Positions 1 through 9,790 of a stretch of DNA of 64,000 bases are shown here, piece by piece. A program made the position numbers and the translations under genes. This DNA is from Cryptomeria japonica (lineage: Eukaryota > Streptophyta > Pinopsida > Cupressales > Cupressaceae): the NCBI RefSeq assembly GCF_030272615.1, contig NC_081415.1, positions 422,185,757-422,249,756 on the forward strand, written 5' to 3'. The first letter of the stretch is position 1, and every line of letters begins with the position of its first letter. Under the pieces are notes generated by a model. It was not told the origin of the DNA, ran no database searches, and saw only the letters and a list, made by a program, of their open reading frames with translations.

Positions 1-836
1 AAATTTCGCTCCTGACCCTTCCAAAGGGTCGAGAGCGAAATCCTTAGAAAGGCCTAATTTGTCATCAAAAGGCATTGAGTTGACATCACCTTGAAGGCAA
101 ATGGACTTGATTAAGGTGAAGGAAGGACCCAAAGGCCAAGTCTAAGAACAAAGTTGAAATTAATGTTAGGAATTTGACCAAAAAAGCAAATTTTACTCAT
201 GACCCTTCCAAAGGGGTCTAGAGCGAAATTCCTTATAGGTCCTGTCCTTCAAAGGGTACCTAAGCGAAATGGTTAAGATGCACTTTTGATCCAACATTTT
301 GGGCTAGATGCCTCCTTAAGGTGATTTGTTGACGTGTCCTAAGGTGAGAACAATGTGATTGAGGGAGGAGTTTGAGTGTTTGGAAGGTATCTAAGGTTAA
401 TTCTTCAATTTCGCTCCTGACCCTTCCAAAGGGTCTAGAGCGAATTCCCTTATATCTCCCTTCTTTGTCTTAATTTGCCTCATAAACCTTGTCCTTATGG
501 CGTAGTTGAGAGAGTATTGAGGTGTGAAACAAAGTGAAGTGATGAAAAGTAAGGAATTTGAGCCTACAATGCAAATTTCGCTCCTGACCCTTCCAAAGGG
601 TCCAGAGCGAAATTCCTAGCAAGACTCTCTATTTTGCCTAATGTACTAAATTAACCTTGTTTTGATGGCGAATTGACTTGATTATGGTAAGAGAAGATTT
701 GATAAGTCAAGTTTGAGGTGAGTTGAGAGGAAAAGAAGTGTGATTTGAGCCTACAATGCAAATTTCGCTCTTGACCCTTCCAAAGGGTTCAGAGCGAAAT
801 TTCTTAAAACATTATTTTTCTCCTTGTTCAAACCAG
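1..836. repeat. Hairpin-bearing tandem repeat array, left block
   Basis: No gene is seen. Degenerate units recur every 165-190 bp, each with a palindromic core. The core has an outer arm AATTTCGCTC pairing with GAGCGAAATT, a two-base mismatch, and an inner arm GACCCTT pairing with AAGGGTC around a tiny loop. Clear cores lie near 2-42, 407-446, 573-613 and 760-802, with decayed ones near 188-230 and 236-270. Sequence between cores is also partly shared, for example the words 'gagcctacaatgcaaatttcgctc' split across two copies. The array resumes at 2321 after an LTR element. Whether it belongs to a larger transposon cannot be told here. Confidence 0.8.
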
Positions 837-1029
837 GCGCTTTGGTAACATAAATAGACCCTTCTCCCTTAAAATTGAAGTAGTAGCAGGGTCTGATATC
901 TATATTAAAAACTATGAATAATAAAATTAATCATCTAATGAGGAAAATAAATAAGAACTTGTTAATAACTAATTGAAGAATATCAATCAACTTTAGTATA
1001 TTGAAATAGATTAAGTAAGGGACATTACA
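837..1029 (+). repeat. 3' end of truncated 5' LTR
   Basis: This 193-bp segment aligns to the last ~185 bp of the LTR at 1269-2320, sharing 'cttctccctta', 'atgaggaaaat' and the terminal GGGACATTACA. The upstream ~860 bp of the LTR is missing and hairpin-array sequence begins directly. Confidence 0.7.
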
Positions 1030-1031
1030 AA

Positions 1032-1043
1032 TGGTATCAAAGC
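1032..1043 (+). other. Primer binding site, tRNA-iMet type
   Basis: TGGTATCAAAGC lies two bases after the LTR end. It matches the usual plant initiator-Met primer site (TGGTATCAGAGC) with one change. Confidence 0.65.
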
Positions 1044-1268
1044 TATGATTTTGCCATCCTATAGGGTAAAGATGAATCAATGAACCATTCTACTTAATAA
1101 GAAGAAATCTAACAATACGTGTATTCACGTGTATGCTCCGTGTTTGCATATATCCATTTGTATGCTTCGTGTATGCTCTGTGTTTTTTATTCATATTGGT
1201 GGATGACTTAGTTTGAGAAAATTAAAATTTACATTGCTTGAGGACAAGCAAATTTGGGAAGGGCGGAC

Positions 1269-2320
1269 TGTAATGTCCCTACTTTGAAATATAATTTAAT
1301 AATAAATAATAATAAAATTAAAATACACGAGTAAATATAAAAAAAATAAAAAAAATATAAAAGAATATAATCAAAATATGATTAAAGTTAATGAAAGGTC
1401 AAAAGGCATGAAATGATAAGTTGTGACTTACTCTAACGTGAGATATAAAAGGGAGAAGAGAAATTCATTTGAGGGGGGGGAGAATTTGAAAAATGAGAAG
1501 TGCACATCTGATTTAAATAAGAATTGCAGACCTGATTATGAAAGGTTATGTCCCTTTCAAAGGGCAGAAATAATGAAGAGCTGCACTCTTTCAAAAGGTG
1601 CTAATGGTGAAAGGGTGCGTCTCTTGCCAAAGGGCATGCATGATGAAGAGGTGTGACCTCTCCCTCATATTGAGAGATATAAAGGAAAGGAATCAAAGCA
1701 TCCAATAGCATCACCATTGATCAGATCAGATCAGAATTGTTATCAAGTTATAGGCAGTAACATCCTTGTTCTTGGTGGTATGCATGGGGATGTGCTTAAT
1801 ATGTATGCTTAGTATATGAAGCCTGATAAAGTTGTTATGCAGAATCTAGTAATAATATTGTTATAAACTGCAATATGTATGACAGTCATACTTAATATCA
1901 TATATATTCATAATACATGAGAATTTAGTGTACTTATGGTCTAAATCATGTTAGTACTGTCAGTATGTAAGAAGACGGGGATGAGATGTTCCAAAGAGGG
2001 GCAGTCTAAATCCAAGAATAGGTTAAGTCCCAAGATAGGGTGGGGATCAGCGACCCATAAGCCTTGAGGGTATAGACCCAAGATAGGTAAGGGCTTGGAT
2101 CTGTAAACTTTGAGGGAACCTATAGTATTTGGTCTCTAAGCGCTTTGGTAACATACGTAAACCTTTCTCCCTTAAAACTGAAGTAGTAGTAGGGTCTAAT
2201 ATCTATATTAATAATGATATTAATCATTTAATGAGGAAAATAGATAAGCACCTACTAATAACTTACTGAAGAAAATCTATCAATTTTATTATATTTAAAG
2301 ATTAGGTAGGGGACATTACA
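1269..2320 (+). repeat. Full-length 3' LTR (1052 bp)
   Basis: It starts TGTAATGTCCC and ends GGGGACATTACA. A purine-rich tract (1250-1268) lies immediately upstream, as expected for a polypurine tract before a 3' LTR. A 77-codon open frame inside (1423-1656) has no recognisable product. The LTR itself contains several CCCTTTCAAAGGG-like words at 1549-1630. Confidence 0.75.
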
Positions 2321-2780
2321 GTTCCTAGGACATGGTTGAGGGAGGATGGATATATACTTGCCTTAGGAACCGAATGGAAGTGAAGGCAATGATGGATTTG
2401 AGGGTAAAAGACAAAATCTCTCCTAACCCTTCCAAAGGGTCCTAAGCGAAATTTCCTAAAAACTATATTTTGCTCGTTGTTGAGATCAAGATCTTGATTC
2501 CTAAGGCACTATTGGGAGAGAATTGATATATTCTTGCCTTGAGAAGAGATTTGAGGCAAAGAGATGATGAAATTTGAGCTAAATTACAAATTTCGCTCCT
2601 GACCCTTCCAAAGGGTCTAGAGCGAATTTTCTTGAAACCTCTTTTGCTCCCATTTGAGTGAGTTGTGGTCACAAAATGTTAAGAATTTGTCCAAAAATGT
2701 CAATTTCGCTCCTGACCCTTCCAGAGGGTCCAGAGCGAATTTCTTTATTGGGCCTGTCCTTCTAGAGGGTCCAACGTGAT
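2321..2780. repeat. Hairpin-bearing tandem repeat array, right block
   Basis: This continues the array at 1-836. Hairpin cores lie near 2411-2453, 2587-2629 and 2701-2741, with a decayed half-copy near 2752-2776. The sequence at 2321-2340 resumes the array unit interrupted at 836. Confidence 0.75.
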
Positions 2781-4791
2781 ATTGATTCTAATGCCTTCCT
2801 GTTGATGATTTAAGATAAGAAATGCTATGTTAGAATGAATATGTTATGTATACTTAATCATCTTTTGTTTGTTTTGTAGATCAACAAAATCAAGATGAAG
2901 GAAGAACAGACAAGGAGGACCTATTCAAGTTTCATCATCACTAAGGACGCTTTGGATGCATGAGAAGGTTCTCAAGGTGCTACTAAATTGAAGGACTTTG
3001 AATGATCAACAATTGCAAGCAATGTGCCAGAACTATCCTCAAAGAGATCACAGGATGACAGAGAAGAAGGATCTTGTAAACATTTCAAGGCAAGATGGGC
3101 TACTAGAGAAGGAGTGACTTGACCGTGAAGAGACCTCATCAAACACAGGAGGGTCAAGGAGAGGTACGTCATCCATCAAGTACATCAAGGACAAAAGAAG
3201 ATCAACCAAAGTCAGTGCAAGGGTACGTTAAAGAAGCAGATAGTTTCAGAAGAGTTAATCAAAGTTAGCTTTTCAGCATCACCAAATTGAGTATCAAAAG
3301 AGATATGAGCAGGTACCAGACAAGGTGGCGTCCCAGTCACTATTCCTTCAGTCAGATAGCTCCACCTCAGCATGTCCAGATTCAATGTACTTGACTCGCC
3401 AGTGATGGCACAAACTTCGAGACACCTACCCCTGTTTCTTATTGGTTCTCAAATTTTGAATGTAATTTTTTCATTGGTTAAAGGAGTTTGTTGTAACAAA
3501 CCCTAATTAGGGTTTTCATCTTGTAATCCTAGTCATTGATTGTAAATCAATTAGAGCCATTGAATTGTAAAGAGCTCCCTATATTAAGCTCTAGCTCTTC
3601 ATTTGTAAAGGTTAATAGTGGGTTAATAGTTAAGAGTTAGCTAATAAGAGTTAGTGAATAGTCAGTAAAATAGAATAGCAAATAGAATAGCAATAGAGTA
3701 GATTAGGAAGAGAACGCAATAAATTGTTGCCTTGATTGTAAATGAACTCCATTTTCATTGAAGCTATGGTGAAGGATGTTGTTTCTTAGCAATACGCATG
3801 GTCTCTTGTTGAATCTTCATTTTAGATGGTAAATAATTAGATTGAATGAAGGAAGCTATTGAATGCACTCGCGTGGAATCCACCTAGTCCAAACCACTAG
3901 CCTTTTGTTCATTGTAAGTGTGCCCTGCGTGGTCAACTGGCATAGAACGAGCTTAATCTCAAGTTGTTACACGCCCATTGTTCATGCATTATCTTGAATG
4001 GTGATCAGTGTTTGATGGTGAACGATTTGAACATATTCGAAGCATCCCTTAGAAGATCGCACTGAGTTGGTGTTGAATTATTCAACCTGATGGTGAGACC
4101 CAACCCAGTAGGACTCCACCTAGTTGTTCATCCATCTTCTCGCATTCTAGGTCTTAGAGTAGACTTTTTGAGCCCTTCATCTTTTGCTATTTCTTTATTA
4201 TCCCGGTAAGTAGATAGGACTTGAGTTCCAACAAATCAAACGCTCAGGCATTCGAATGTAAGTCCCCTTGAGATTCCAGCAAAATCACATCACACCAACA
4301 GAGCTTATCCACACGTAGAGAACCTACATATAAGAACCTTGGAGTTGCCTTGATTGATCCTTAGGTGAAATCTTCAGCATTCAGGGAAACTTTGTTCAAG
4401 AGAGGATAAGATACCTTGGTATTTTATTTTGTGTTCGCATGTGCATAAAAAACACATCAACACAACCTAACTTGAATTGGAATCTTTGAGAAAGTTTGAG
4501 TGAAGGGGTTAAATGTAGGATACGAAGATTTCATACCAAGAGAAGCTTTGCTCCAAAACCAATAACCACAAATGCTATAGAAAACCTTGTGCACACGAGT
4601 AAATGATTAAATCATCAAGGAGGAAGGGTTTCCGCATCTTAGAAATCTCAAAGTGCAAATTTGCATAATGAGGCCACAACTTGTGTAATCTACAAATTAG
4701 CTCTATTTAGAAAACTGCTCTTCTTTTTAAACTTTTGGCCCCATCCAAGTAGGGAAACCCTATTAGATTAATCAATCACATTCAAACCCTT
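2781..4791. other. Unclassified LTR/UTR-like stretch
   Basis: No coding region is supported. The sequence has features of an LTR or leader: a CCAAT-like and AT-rich block, a perfect 18-bp palindrome AAACCCTAATTAGGGTTT at 3498-3515, a TATA-like 'cctatattaag' near 3578, and short 'aatagaatagcaa' iterations near 3670-3700. I could not find paired LTR ends or a primer site. Confidence 0.4.
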
Positions 4792-4796
4792 AACAT

Positions 4797-5456
4797 TGTA
4801 ATTTTTGTGCCCTAGATTAGTAATCAGAATTATATCCTATAATTATGCCCTAGTTTGTAATTAGATTTGTAACATTTTAGTAAATCATAATTCAGTAAAC
4901 TCAGAAATAGAGGAAGTAAACAAGAGACAAACACAAATGCCCTGGGAAAACCTCCAAGGAGGAAAAACCCAACATTAAAGACCCACAGGTCAGATTATAT
5001 ATTCTCCCTTAACAACACAAGTACAATACTTAGCTTCCTTGACAAATCTGAATCCTTCTTGTATGACAGATCTGCACTTCTAAGCTCTTCAAGTCTGCAC
5101 CAAAGATTGCCTTTGTCCTCTAGAACAAGTTCGCATAAGTCCAGACAATTTCGCACCCTCCTAGTGTAAGTTCGCACTTTTCATGCAGAGCTGATTCGCT
5201 TAATACTTGATGATATTGTCTTTGCAAAGTATCTTTATTTATATGCGTCTTAACCTTTATTGTTGCAAGTCGGCCTCCTTTCTTTTTGGTGCCAATATTG
5301 TTATTGTGGCGTGGGGTTTTAGGATGGCGTGCAAGCATAGGGCTGGGCTTTATCTTGGGGGCACGTTACCCTTTAGGATAGGGCCCAGTCCTAAATGGGT
5401 TCGGATGTTGCCTTAAGGCAATCCGAACCCATATATTAACCTAGTTACAAACAACA
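4797..5456 (-). repeat. 3' LTR of Copia element (660 bp)
   Basis: On the plus strand it reads TGTAATTTTT...AACAACA; in element orientation it starts TGTTGTTTGTAAC. The flank at 5457-5480 is purine-rich on the minus strand, fitting a polypurine tract. A TATA-like ATATAAATA (minus) lies at 5236-5244. The block CCTGGGAAAACCTCC with its inverted partner GGAGGAAAAACCC is seen near 4940-4970. Confidence 0.93.
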
Positions 5457-5510
5457 CTTCCTCTTATCTAGGGAAGAAGAGAATACATAATCTGAACCTT
5501 TAGAGTTCCA

Positions 5511-5710
5511 TCTAGCACACAAGCATAGAATGGATCTAGCACACAAGCATAGAATTACATCTTCCACCTAGCACACAAGCATAGGATGGTTCTAGCACAC
5601 AAGCATAGAAAGTGTAATACACAAGTGGGTCTTTACATAATTACAATTATCCATCTAGTACGCAAGCATAGATTGGACACAATTCATTCTTGCACACAAG
5701 CAAAGAATGA
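5511..5710 (-). repeat. Minisatellite in the element's 3' untranslated region
   Basis: About six imperfect copies of the word 'tagcacacaagcatagaat' (plus strand) start near 5513, 5536, 5568, 5592, 5656 and 5690. Spacing is irregular, with a 23-24 bp basal unit. They sit between the end of RNase H and the purine tract before the 3' LTR, so they would be in the 3' end of the element transcript. Confidence 0.8.
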
Positions 5711-5753
5711 TACAAAGTATTGCAGATAGAGTCACTGAGATTGGAGCTCCCTC

Positions 5754-6485
5754 TCAATCAGGGTTCCGTTTTCCACAACACCAAGTTTGTCTCTGGAGGA
5801 TGTCCGCAATCTGTTCATTCGTGCTAATGTGCTTTAGATGAATGGCGCCTCTTTGCACCATGTCCCGAATGAAATGATAGTGTGTTTCCACATGTTTGGA
5901 CCGGTCATGAAATACGGGATTTACTGACATCTTTATATAGCTTTGATTATCACAATGAATGGTGGTAGGACCACTAGCTTGACCAAATAATCCAACAAGG
6001 AGCTTGCGAAGCCACACTGCTTCTCTGGATGCAACAGATGCGGCAATGTACTTGGCTTCTGCAGTGCTTAATGCTACCGAAGATTGCTTTCTACATGCCC
6101 AAAAGATCATTGTAGAGCCCAAGTTGAAGCAGATACCTGAAGTACTTTTCCTGTCCTTGACACTTCCTGCCCAATCTGAATCTGAGTAGCCTTCCAAGAG
6201 GATTGAGATATTAAGTGAATACTTCAGCCCATAACCAATAGTGCCACGCAGGTATCTTAGAATGTGCTTGGCAGCAACCAAGTGAACAAGTTTAGGCAAG
6301 CTCATGAACCGACTGAGGGCATTCACAACATAATAGATATCTGACCTAGTATTGACTAGGTACATCAAGGAACCAATCAACTGCCTGTACTCAGATGGAT
6401 CTGCAAAATCAGAGTTAGCTGCAGAAACACTTAACTTCTTTAAGTTAGATTCCATAGGAGTATGCATAGGTTTACAATCCATCAT
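5754..6485 (-). pseudogene. Copia RNase H domain (pol 3' end), frameshifted
   Basis: The 243-residue open stretch carries the RT-connection 'LIGSLMYL.NTRSDI' region and the RNase H signatures GYSDSDWAGS, STAEAKYIA and IHCDNQSYI, with the conserved 'HDRSKHVETHYHFIRD' near the end. RNase H removes the RNA strand during reverse transcription. After the EQIADIL motif the frame changes: another frame continues with a normal-looking Copia C-terminus, so a short deletion with frameshift near 5795 is inferred. The upstream half of pol lies beyond the solo LTR at 6491-7333. Removing that insertion and one copy of its 5-bp duplication rejoins the frame exactly. Confidence 0.9.
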
Positions 6486-6490
6486 TCTAA

Positions 6491-7333
6491 TGTTGATATT
6501 AATTAGGGAAAGGGCAGATTCAAATTGCTTTAGGCAACATTGGAATCCGCCTGGCCCCTCTTCCCCCTAACGTGGCCCTATCCCCCACGCTATGACAAAC
6601 AAACACTCAACGCACTATCCAATAGGGCCGACCCTATTAACAAGGCAGATAAAGGAAATAATTAAAAGTTTAATTATTTAAAAGGCCGACCTAGTTGAGG
6701 AGTTCGCTCCATATAAATAAGAGATCAAGATTCATTTGTAAATCAATTAATTTCATTTGCTTCTTCATGCGAAACCTATATGCCTAAAGCGATCTCCAAG
6801 AAGTCATAAGAGATCTGCACTTAAAACAATATGCATAGTGAAGGTGGTGCGAAATACATGATAGCTACAACAACATACATAGAAGAAGGTGCGAAATCAT
6901 GACAGCAACAGCAACAGCAACATACTTCTGCCATTAGAAGAAGGTGCGAAATCCATCAAAAGGAATTAGTTAACTCCAAAAGGTCTGCAATTTAGGTTAA
7001 GACAACCTCATCATCCATCAAGTAAATGTTGAAGGCAGCCACCGTGATCTACCATACCTGCAGTGACAGCAAAATCTGAACCTACAAAAGCACATGAGAT
7101 AAGTGTTGTATTGTTTGCATAACTATAATCCATAATCAGATCTGAGGATCTTTTTTGGCTGGGTTTTTCCTCCTAGGAGGTTTTCCCAGGGCAATTGTGT
7201 CTTGTCTCTATTTTCTTATTTTCCTTGCTGTGTTAAATCTGAAACTATAAATCTCTAAATCTAAATGAATCTAATTAGTAAGTAAATTCTGATTTTCTGA
7301 GTCTTAGTTAATCTGAAAGTGCTAAAATTAATA
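6491..7333 (+). mobile_element. Solo LTR of a second Copia family inserted in pol
   Basis: An 843-bp plus-strand LTR starts TGTTGATATT and ends AATTAATA (expected CA decayed to TA). It is flanked by the 5-bp duplication TCTAA at 6486-6490 and 7334-7338. A TATA-like ATATAAATAA lies at 6711-6720. The block at 7161-7190, centred on the palindrome CCTCCTAGGAGG and followed by GTTTTCCCAGG, is shared with the host Copia LTR, indicating a related family. Only one LTR remains, so the element was presumably lost by LTR-LTR recombination. It interrupts the host pol frame between RT and RNase H, in opposite orientation. Confidence 0.88.
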
Positions 7334-7338
7334 TCTAA

Positions 7339-8131
7339 ATCTTTTCAAAATATCAATAGTATATTTTCCTTGACTTAGAAAAATTTCATTGGATTTTTGC
7401 CATACTTCTGACCCTAGGAAGTAATGCATTAGACCTAAATCCTTCATTTCAAATTCTGAGGCTAATTCCTTCTTACATCTTATGATTAATTTATTTTCAC
7501 CAGTGAGAAATAAATCATCCACATACAAAACTAAGATAAGCATCTCATCATTATAAACTTTGAAGTAAATGTTAGCATCAGCATCATTCTTGCAAAAACC
7601 TAAGCTTAGTAAGTACTTATCAATTCTTTCATACCAAGCACGAGGAGCCTGTTTGAGTCCATATAAAGCTTTCTTCAACTAGCAAACATGAGAATTTTTT
7701 TTATGGATTACATAACCTTCTGGTTGCTCAATATAGACTTCCTCCTCAATGACACCATTGAGGAAGGCTGTCTTAACGTCCATTTGATGCAGCTCCCAAC
7801 CTTTGGCTGCAACAATAGCTGTTATAGATCTAATAGAAGTATATCTAGCAATAGGGGCAAAAGTTTCTTCATAATCTATTCCTTCCTTTTGAGAAAAACC
7901 ACGAGCTACAAACCTAGCTTTATATTTTTCAATACTACCATTAGCATTATGTTTAATTTTAAACAACCATTTAGAGGAAACAACAGACTTACCTTTGGGT
8001 CTGGGTACAATGTCCCAGACATCATTCTTGATGATAGACCCATACTCTTCATCCATGGCTAATTTCCAAGCATGATGGGACATAGCTTCTTCGACATTGT
8101 GAGGTTCAGACTCAATGATATTACACATCAC
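7339..8131 (-). pseudogene. Copia reverse transcriptase domain, with stop
   Basis: Two in-frame open stretches (8131-7679 and 7678 to the solo LTR) encode the Copia RT core. Visible motifs are WDIVPRPKGKSVVSSKWLFK, KARFVARGFSQ, TFAPIARYTSIR, QMDVKTAFLNG, KKALYGLKQAPRAWYERID and the catalytic LYVDDLFLTG (YVDD codons at 7514-7525). A TAG at 7679-7681 separates them. Both catalytic Asp residues are intact. The enzyme would copy element RNA into DNA in virus-like particles. Confidence 0.92.
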
Positions 8132-8731
8132 AGAAATGTAGTTGGCGTGATTTTGGGATCTCTTGCTATCTCTAAAGGTTCCTCTGGGAGCAGCAAATCC
8201 TTCAGCATCTTGAATCGTGTTTCTAACTCAAAGTGGTCTCTTCTTGTAGATCACAATATCCTGAGGTATATCGGTAGAGTGCATAGGTTCTGTTGGGTCA
8301 TTCTAAACTTCCTGATCCAGAAGGTCAGTAGACTCCTCCTGTATCTCAGGGTTAGCATCAACTATTGAATCTTGATTTTCAATCACCCTATCATTATTGT
8401 TGGATGATGAACCTTTAGATCTTTTGAAAGCAATATCTTCTTCAAAAGTTACATCTCTACTTACCTCAACATACCTTTGACCTGAAATGTAGATCCTGAA
8501 GGCTTTGGAAGATTCGTTGTATCCCACTAAGATGCCTTTCTTTCCAGATGGATCCAACTGGGTTCATTTTTCTTTAGGCACATGAACATACACCGGGCTC
8601 CCGAATATCCTTAGGTGGCTGATGTTAGGTTTGATTCCTGTAAAGGCTTCTTCAGGAGTCACATCCTTTAGGGCGCGATGAGGACATCTATTCTGAATAT
8701 AGACTGTTGTTTTGGATGCTTCTGCTCATAG
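8132..8731 (-). pseudogene. Copia integrase C-terminus and integrase-RT linker, several stops
   Basis: In the same frame as the flanking domains. It includes the conserved C-terminal 'FG.PVYVHVPKEK' region and the 'LDPSGKKGILVGYNESSKAFRIY' block typical of Copia integrase C-termini, followed by a Ser/Asn/Asp-rich linker. In-frame stops lie near 8232 (TGA), 8303 (TAG), 8560 (TGA) and 8726 (TGA). Confidence 0.85.
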
Positions 8732-9601
8732 AAAAGGTTGCAGGTTTTGATCATGGATCATGGCTCTTGCAGCTTCAACAATAGTCCCGTTCTTTCTTTC
8801 AACAACTCCATTTTGCTGAGGATTGTAGGGAACACAGAACTCCCTCTTAATTCCCACTTTAACACAAAAGTCATAGAAACTACCTAAGGTGTATTCACCT
8901 CCATTGTTAGACCTCAAACATTTAATTCGATTTCCTGTAGTATTTTCAACTAAGGCTTTGAATTCTTTAAATCTGTTTAGGACTTCTTCAGACTCTTTAG
9001 ATTTAAGAAAGTAGATCCATGTTTTCTTAGAGAAATCATCTATGAAGATAATATAATATAGGAAACCGCTAGGAGATGCTATAGACATATGACCACATAA
9101 ATCTGAATGAATAAGTTCTAACTTTTCTTTAGCCCTACTATCGCTTTTATTGAAAGGATTCTTTACATTCTTACCCATTGCACAACCTTTACAAGCATCA
9201 TCATGAGATAAACTGAGTTTAGGCATACCTTTAACCATTTTACGGAGAGTGGGAAGAGCTTGAAAGTGTAGATGTCTAAGTCTTCTATGCCCGCTCGCAT
9301 GATTCAGGGGCCTTAGAATGAGAGCTTGAATTGGATTAGCTGCAAGCTTATATAAATTATCACATCTATTTCCAATAATACGAGCAGTTTTGAAATTAGA
9401 TTTCTTAGACCAAGCGAGTACTTTCCCTTCAGAAAATGCTATTTGCAAACCCTTATCTTCTAAGGCAGAAATGGAAATACAGTTTCTTTTAATACCAGGT
9501 ACAAAGAGAATATCACAGAGTTGTACGGAAATACCAGAATCTAGTTTTAAAGAGGTACCAGAACCTTTTACCGAGTATCGAGCATCATCACCGATTACCA
9601 C
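8726..9601 (-). pseudogene. Copia integrase zinc-binding and catalytic core, active-site Asp lost
   Basis: The 291-residue stretch has the zinc-binding H..H..C..C module (HASGHRRLRHLH ... DDACKGCAMGK), first catalytic Asp in IHSDLCGHM, and the third catalytic residue Glu in PQQNGVVERKN. The second catalytic Asp, normally in a S-D-N-G-G-E-Y motif, reads Asn (codon at 8906-8908), one G-to-A change. Integrase inserts the DNA copy into the genome, and loss of a DDE Asp should abolish that. The frame runs on from protease without a stop. Confidence 0.92.
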
Positions 9602-9790
9602 ATGAAGGTTGGTGTCCTTTTCAATTAGATTTGAGAGATGCTCATGAAAACCTAAGATGTGTCTGGAGGCACCACTGTCAAGTATCCATGTATCACTGTT
9701 CGTAGGAACATTGCTGGATAAAGCAGAGATAAGAAGATAATCTTCACTTTGTTCGACAACTTCATTTAAATTGACTTCCCTTTCCTTTGG
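9602..9790 (-). pseudogene. Copia aspartic protease region
   Basis: The catalytic triplet is visible in WILDSGASRH (codons around 9665-9690), followed by the flap-like GDDARYSVKGSGT at the start of the next segment. The protease matures the Gag-Pol polyprotein. The frame is open here and continuous with the zinc knuckle upstream and integrase downstream. Confidence 0.85.

Larger units (their letters stand above)
837..2320 (+). mobile_element. Internally deleted LTR element with truncated 5' LTR
   Basis: The element is the truncated end of a 5' LTR (837-1029), a primer site, a 239-bp internal remnant (1030-1268) and a full 3' LTR (1269-2320). Both LTR ends read GGGACATTACA at the right and the full one starts TGTAATGTCCC, an 11-bp terminal inverted repeat. 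The internal part has a primer site and a purine-rich tract but no coding. The two LTR ends align from the words 'gcgctttggtaaca'. It interrupts the hairpin array, whose units continue on both sides. No target-site duplication is visible because the left LTR is truncated. The superfamily cannot be assigned; Gypsy is a guess from the end sequence. Confidence 0.75.

Noticed and set aside
1423-1656. 77-codon ORF
   Set aside because: Inside an LTR, low complexity, no family resemblance.
1-2780. CRISPR-like array
   Set aside because: Repeats are palindromic and roughly regular, but units are 165-190 bp with homologous, not unique, spacers, no cas genes, and the context is a plant genome.
5120-5416. 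72- and 69-codon ORFs repeated at 11055-11264
   Set aside because: They lie wholly inside the Copia LTRs and are duplicated only because the LTRs are duplicated. No protein features.
7688-8062. 124-codon plus-strand ORF
   Set aside because: Antisense shadow of the Copia reverse transcriptase on the minus strand, which has clear family motifs.
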